Source: UBA6197 sp047638075 (lineage in GTDB: Bacteria > Pseudomonadota > Alphaproteobacteria > Rhodobacterales > Rhodobacteraceae). Taken from it: 9,797 nucleotides of DNA. The position numbers and the translations under genes were made by a program. Location of the stretch: NCBI RefSeq assembly GCF_047638075.1, contig NZ_JBLJBV010000060.1, forward strand, positions 1 to 9,797, given 5' to 3'. Positions 8,012-9,797 of the stretch are shown here, one piece after another. Numbering within the stretch: the stretch's first letter is position 1; every line of letters starts with the position of its first letter. The notes under the pieces are model-generated. The model made no database searches, was not told the origin of the DNA, and worked only from the letters and a program-made list of their open reading frames with translations.

Positions 8012-8039
8012 AATATAACCAAAAACGCACACAAAACAA
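8012..8039 (-). promoter_or_regulatory. Predicted promoter of the parDE-like operon
   Basis: Reading the minus strand, a -10 box TATATT (complement of 8012-8017) is preceded by TTGTTT (complement of 8034-8039) with a 16-bp spacer. The -10 overlaps a small palindrome, tattcaata (8007-8015), a possible site for the ParD-like autorepressor. The promoter lies 31 bp upstream of the antitoxin start. The -10 is good and the -35 is mediocre. Confidence 0.5.
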
Positions 8040-8080
8040 GAGTGCGCTGCGCCCTACTCCTGCCGATCATCGTTCGCCTC

Positions 8081-8386
8081 TCAATCGTCTGCCTCCTCGA
8101 CAATGTGGCGGCCTGCAAGTGCAAGAACAATGTAGAGCACGGCACCCGAATGCCGCGCGAGGGCGATCAGATGGTGGCCGCTCGGCCCCCGCTCGCCCGA
8201 GAACCAGTATTTCACGGTGCGTTCGCTAGCGCCCGTCCAGCGCATGGCCGTTTTGATTGCCCTGTATGTGTCGTCCAACTCTTCGTGCAAAGCCATCGCT
8301 ATGGCGGTTCGATAATCGGTTGGTTCTGCGATCAGGTGCACAAATGTGCCCATTTTCGGCACAACTGTGCCCATCTTCACGCGCAT
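8081..8386 (-). CDS. Small helix-turn-helix type regulator divergent from the recombinase
   Basis: The open frame extends upstream to 8668, but the ATG complementary to 8384-8386 has a strong GAAGGA site 7 nt before it, so I take a 101-residue product. Residues 1-17 contain a tandem heptapeptide, KMGTVVP then KMGTFVH. Residues about 39-80 (TYRAIKTAMRWTGASERTVK, then YWFSGERGPSGHHLIALARH) read like a compact helix-turn-helix DNA-binding domain. Residues 81-93 (GAVLYIVLALAGR) form a hydrophobic helix. I recognise the type as small proteins encoded next to serine recombinases in alphaproteobacteria, but I have no experimentally named homologue. The divergent position and operator-like palindromes suggest that it represses itself and the recombinase operon; this is inference. 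The later start at 8353 (MGTFVHL) is possible and would leave both palindromes outside or at the edge of the coding region. Confidence 0.7.
   Translation of the reverse strand: MRVKMGTVVPKMGTFVHLIAEPTDYRTAIAMALHEELDDTYRAIKTAMRWTGASERTVKYWFSGERGPSGHHLIALARHSGAVLYIVLALAGRHIVEEADD
8338..8371. repeat. Two palindromes exactly 21 bp apart at the start of the regulator gene
   Basis: Plus-strand palindromes gcaca-aa-tgtgc (8338-8349) and ggcaca-ac-tgtgcc (8358-8371) have matching half-sites offset by exactly 21 bp. That is two helical turns and also seven codons, so the same DNA encodes the tandem heptapeptide of the regulator. Their symmetry and phasing suit a pair of dimer binding sites for an autoregulator. 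Confidence 0.6.
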
Positions 8387-8448
8387 TTTCACGTCCTTCT
8401 TCGTTAAACAATTGAAGAACCATGAAAACGGCGTGTGCTGATTTTGTC

Positions 8449-8470
8449 CGCGGTGGGTCATTGGACCGCG
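8449..8470. promoter_or_regulatory. Inverted repeat in the divergent spacer, candidate operator
   Basis: CGCGGT (8449-8454) and ACCGCG (8465-8470) form perfect 6-bp arms. They overlap a second symmetry, GGTC-attg-GACC (8456-8467). The repeat lies between the regulator start (8386) and the small ORF start (8505), where both divergent promoters must be. A TTGACG lies at 8472-8477, but no good -10 follows at 16-18 bp. TTGGAC (8461-8466) with TACTGA (8484-8489) at 17-bp spacing is only a poor match, so the promoters themselves remain unassigned. Confidence 0.4.
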
Positions 8471-8504
8471 CTTGACGGACACTACTGATTTTAGGAGCGC
8501 AGTA

Positions 8505-8621
8505 ATGAAATGGAATTTGAGAACTGCCTGCCGGGCAAACGGAAAGATCTTGCCCGTTTCAGGGAACGACTTTCCAGACGCGTTTGTGCCAGATGGCAAT
8601 ATAGAAACCAAAAAAGGCTGA
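8505..8621 (+). CDS. 38-residue small ORF in front of the serine recombinase, unknown function
   Basis: The frame starts at the ATG at 8505 and ends with TGA at 8619-8621. It begins MKWNLRTACRANGKILPVSG and ends ETKKG. A strong AGGAG site (8493-8497) with ideal 7-nt spacing supports real translation. The stop codon abuts the AAGGA site of the recombinase (start 15 bp downstream), so the two are very likely in one operon and may be translationally coupled. The peptide is mildly basic at its N-terminus, has no membrane segment and matches nothing I know. A leader peptide, a recombination-directionality factor or merely a coupling ORF are all possible. Translation is well supported; function is unknown. 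Confidence 0.55.
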   Translation: MKWNLRTACRANGKILPVSGNDFPDAFVPDGNIETKKG

Positions 8622-8622
8622 A

Positions 8623-8627
8623 AAGGA
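8623..8627 (+). promoter_or_regulatory. Ribosome binding site that sets a TTG start for the recombinase
   Basis: AAGGA (8623-8627) lies 9 nt before TTG at 8637-8639 and directly behind the small ORF stop. The next in-frame ATG codes for residue 27, inside the catalytic YVRMS motif, so it cannot be the start. TTG is therefore the best start. Confidence 0.65.
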
Positions 8628-8636
8628 AAACCCGAT

Positions 8637-9746
8637 TTGAATAACGGTCGATACAACAGCGAGGACAAAGGCGACGAGGCTGGACAGGATATCCCGGCGG
8701 TCGCCTATGTGCGGATGTCGACCGATCACCAGAAGTACTCGACTGAGAACCAGCTCGACATCATCCGAAATTATGCGACCGCCCGGGGTTTACAGATCCT
8801 GCGCGTGTTCGAGGACTCCGGGCGGTCCGGGTTGCGCTTGGACGGCCGCGAAGCGCTGCAGAACCTGATGGCCGAGGTCCGAACCGGCCAAGCGGATTTC
8901 AAGGCCATTCTAGTCTATGACGTCAGCCGCTGGGGCCGGTTTCAGGATGCTGATGAAGGTGCTTACCACGAGCATGTTTGCTCTCGCGCGGGGATCCGGG
9001 TCCATTATTGCGGTGAGCAGTTCGAAAACGACGGCAGCATCGGCTCCAACCTTCTGAAAACCGTCAAGCGGGTGATGGCAGGCGAATACAGCCGCGAACT
9101 TTCAGTGAAGGTCTTTGCCGGGCAGTGCCGTCTGGTGGAGCTTGGATACCGCCAAGGCGGCGCGGCTGGTTACGGCCTGCGTCGGGTGCTGATCGATGAA
9201 CACGGCAACCCGAAGGGGGCTTTATCCCGCGGCGAGCAGAAGAGCCTTCAGACCGACCGTGTCGTGCTTGTTCCGGGCCCTGAGCAGGAACAGGATGTCG
9301 TGCGCCGCATGTACCGAATGTTCGTCGAGGATGGCCGCACCGAGCGTGAGATTGCGGAAACCCTGAATGCCGAGGGGCATCAGACGGATCTTGAGCGGCC
9401 GTGGTCCCGGGCCTCCGTTCACCAGCTCCTGACCAACGAAAAATACATCGGCAACAACGTCTACAACAAGGTGTCCTTCAAGCTGAAGCAGCGCCGGGTG
9501 GTGAACCCGCGCGAGATGTGGATCCGGGCGGAGGGCGCCTACCCCGCCATTGTGGACGAGGTGCTCTTCCTGCGCGCGCGCGAAATCGTCGACGCGCGCA
9601 GTCAGCATTTCACGGACGCCGAACTGCTCGAAGCCTTGCGCGCCGTGCTGAAACAGAAAGGCGTGCTGTCGGGACTGATCATTGATGAACAGAACAACGT
9701 GCCATCCTCCAGCACTTTTCGGAGCCGCTTCGGCAGCCTGCATTGA
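8637..9746 (+). pseudogene. Large serine recombinase, C-terminally truncated at an insertion-sequence end
   Basis: The frame encodes 369 residues. The resolvase/invertase catalytic domain covers about 21-165, with Arg26 and nucleophile Ser28 in AYVRMSTDHQ, Asp95, Arg98 and Arg101 in YDVSRWGRFQD, and the regulatory helix MAGEYSRELSVKVFAG. A Recombinase (PF07508-type) domain follows at about 170-300 (GAAGYGLRR; TEREIAETLN; SRASVHQLLTNEKYIGNNVY). Related proteins usually continue well past 500 residues with a zinc-ribbon/coiled-coil part needed for att-site synapsis. Here the sequence ends at RFGSLH and the TGA stop is the first three bases of an IS-like terminus. The intact enzyme would integrate and excise an element by recombining attP and attB. 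The catalytic residues are all present, but the missing C-terminus should abolish regulated integration. I therefore call it a disrupted gene, assuming that the rest lies beyond the IS. Confidence 0.8.
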
Positions 9747-9797
9747 ACCGCCCCGGGTTTACCGGAGGGTGATTTGTTCAACGACTAGGCGACCATA
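9744..9797. mobile_element. Probable terminal inverted repeat of an IS3-type insertion sequence (partial)
   Basis: From 9744 the sequence begins TGAACCGCCCCGGGTTT, then ACCGGAGGGTG. This resembles IS3-family ends (TGAxCxGCCCC), and it falls exactly where the recombinase homology stops. Only 54 bp are visible, so neither the second inverted repeat, the target duplication nor the transposase can be checked. The base just inside the junction also creates the recombinase stop codon. Confidence 0.55.

Noticed and set aside
7982..8032. Longer antitoxin start at 8032
   Set aside because: It would translate through the -10 box; the ATG at 7981 has the ribosome site and matches the usual ParD N-terminus.
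8387..8668. 94 extra N-terminal residues for the HTH regulator
   Set aside because: This part spans the divergent control region and is antisense to the small ORF and the recombinase start; the ATG at 8386 has a strong ribosome site.
1..9797. CRISPR array, rRNA or complete tRNA
   Set aside because: No regularly spaced repeat array and no conserved RNA core was seen on either strand.

Overview
The window looks like accessory DNA from an alphaproteobacterium, most likely a marine or soil Rhodobacterales-type organism. This is inferred from the mixed but mostly high GC content, the ParD/ParE sequences, the M15 peptidase subfamily and the style of the large serine recombinase. No tRNA, rRNA or universally conserved marker gene was found, so the assignment stays at the level of class or order.

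Layout. (1) Bases 1-584, minus strand: the N-terminal half of an IS110-family transposase, broken by three reading-frame changes and cut by the left window edge. About 250 bp of non-coding DNA upstream of it (585-837) begins with a near-perfect 20-bp palindrome. (2) 838-6641, plus strand: two co-directional genes for exported proteins, separated by only 20 bp (from the preferred start). The first is an M15-family zinc D,D-carboxypeptidase/endopeptidase with its catalytic residues intact. The second is a predicted periplasmic protein of about 1650 residues with an LprI-like (lysozyme-inhibitor-like, DUF1311) domain, two or three copies of an unnamed repeated module and a distinct C-terminal domain. 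The pair probably acts on or guards the cell wall, but the large protein has no known function that I can name. GC content is low (about 42-45% in sampled lines) across the peptidase gene and the start of the large gene, and rises to about 65% in the body of the large gene. (3) 6642-7404: about 760 bp with no gene I can support. (4) 7405-7981, minus strand: a ParD/ParE toxin-antitoxin operon with a recognisable promoter. (5) 8081-9743: a recombination module. A small HTH-type regulator (minus strand) is divergent from a 38-residue small ORF and a large serine recombinase (plus strand). The regulator's 5' end carries two palindromes exactly 21 bp apart, and the divergent spacer holds another inverted repeat. 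(6) From 9744: what looks like the terminal inverted repeat of an IS3-type insertion sequence. Its first three bases supply the recombinase stop codon, so the recombinase is C-terminally truncated.

Taken together this is probably the end of a serine-recombinase genomic island. It carries its own repressor-like gene and an addiction module, has been eroded by insertion sequences on both sides, and lies next to a cell-envelope gene pair. The best candidates for something undescribed are the M15 peptidase/giant LprI-domain pair and the regulator/small-ORF control region of the recombinase.
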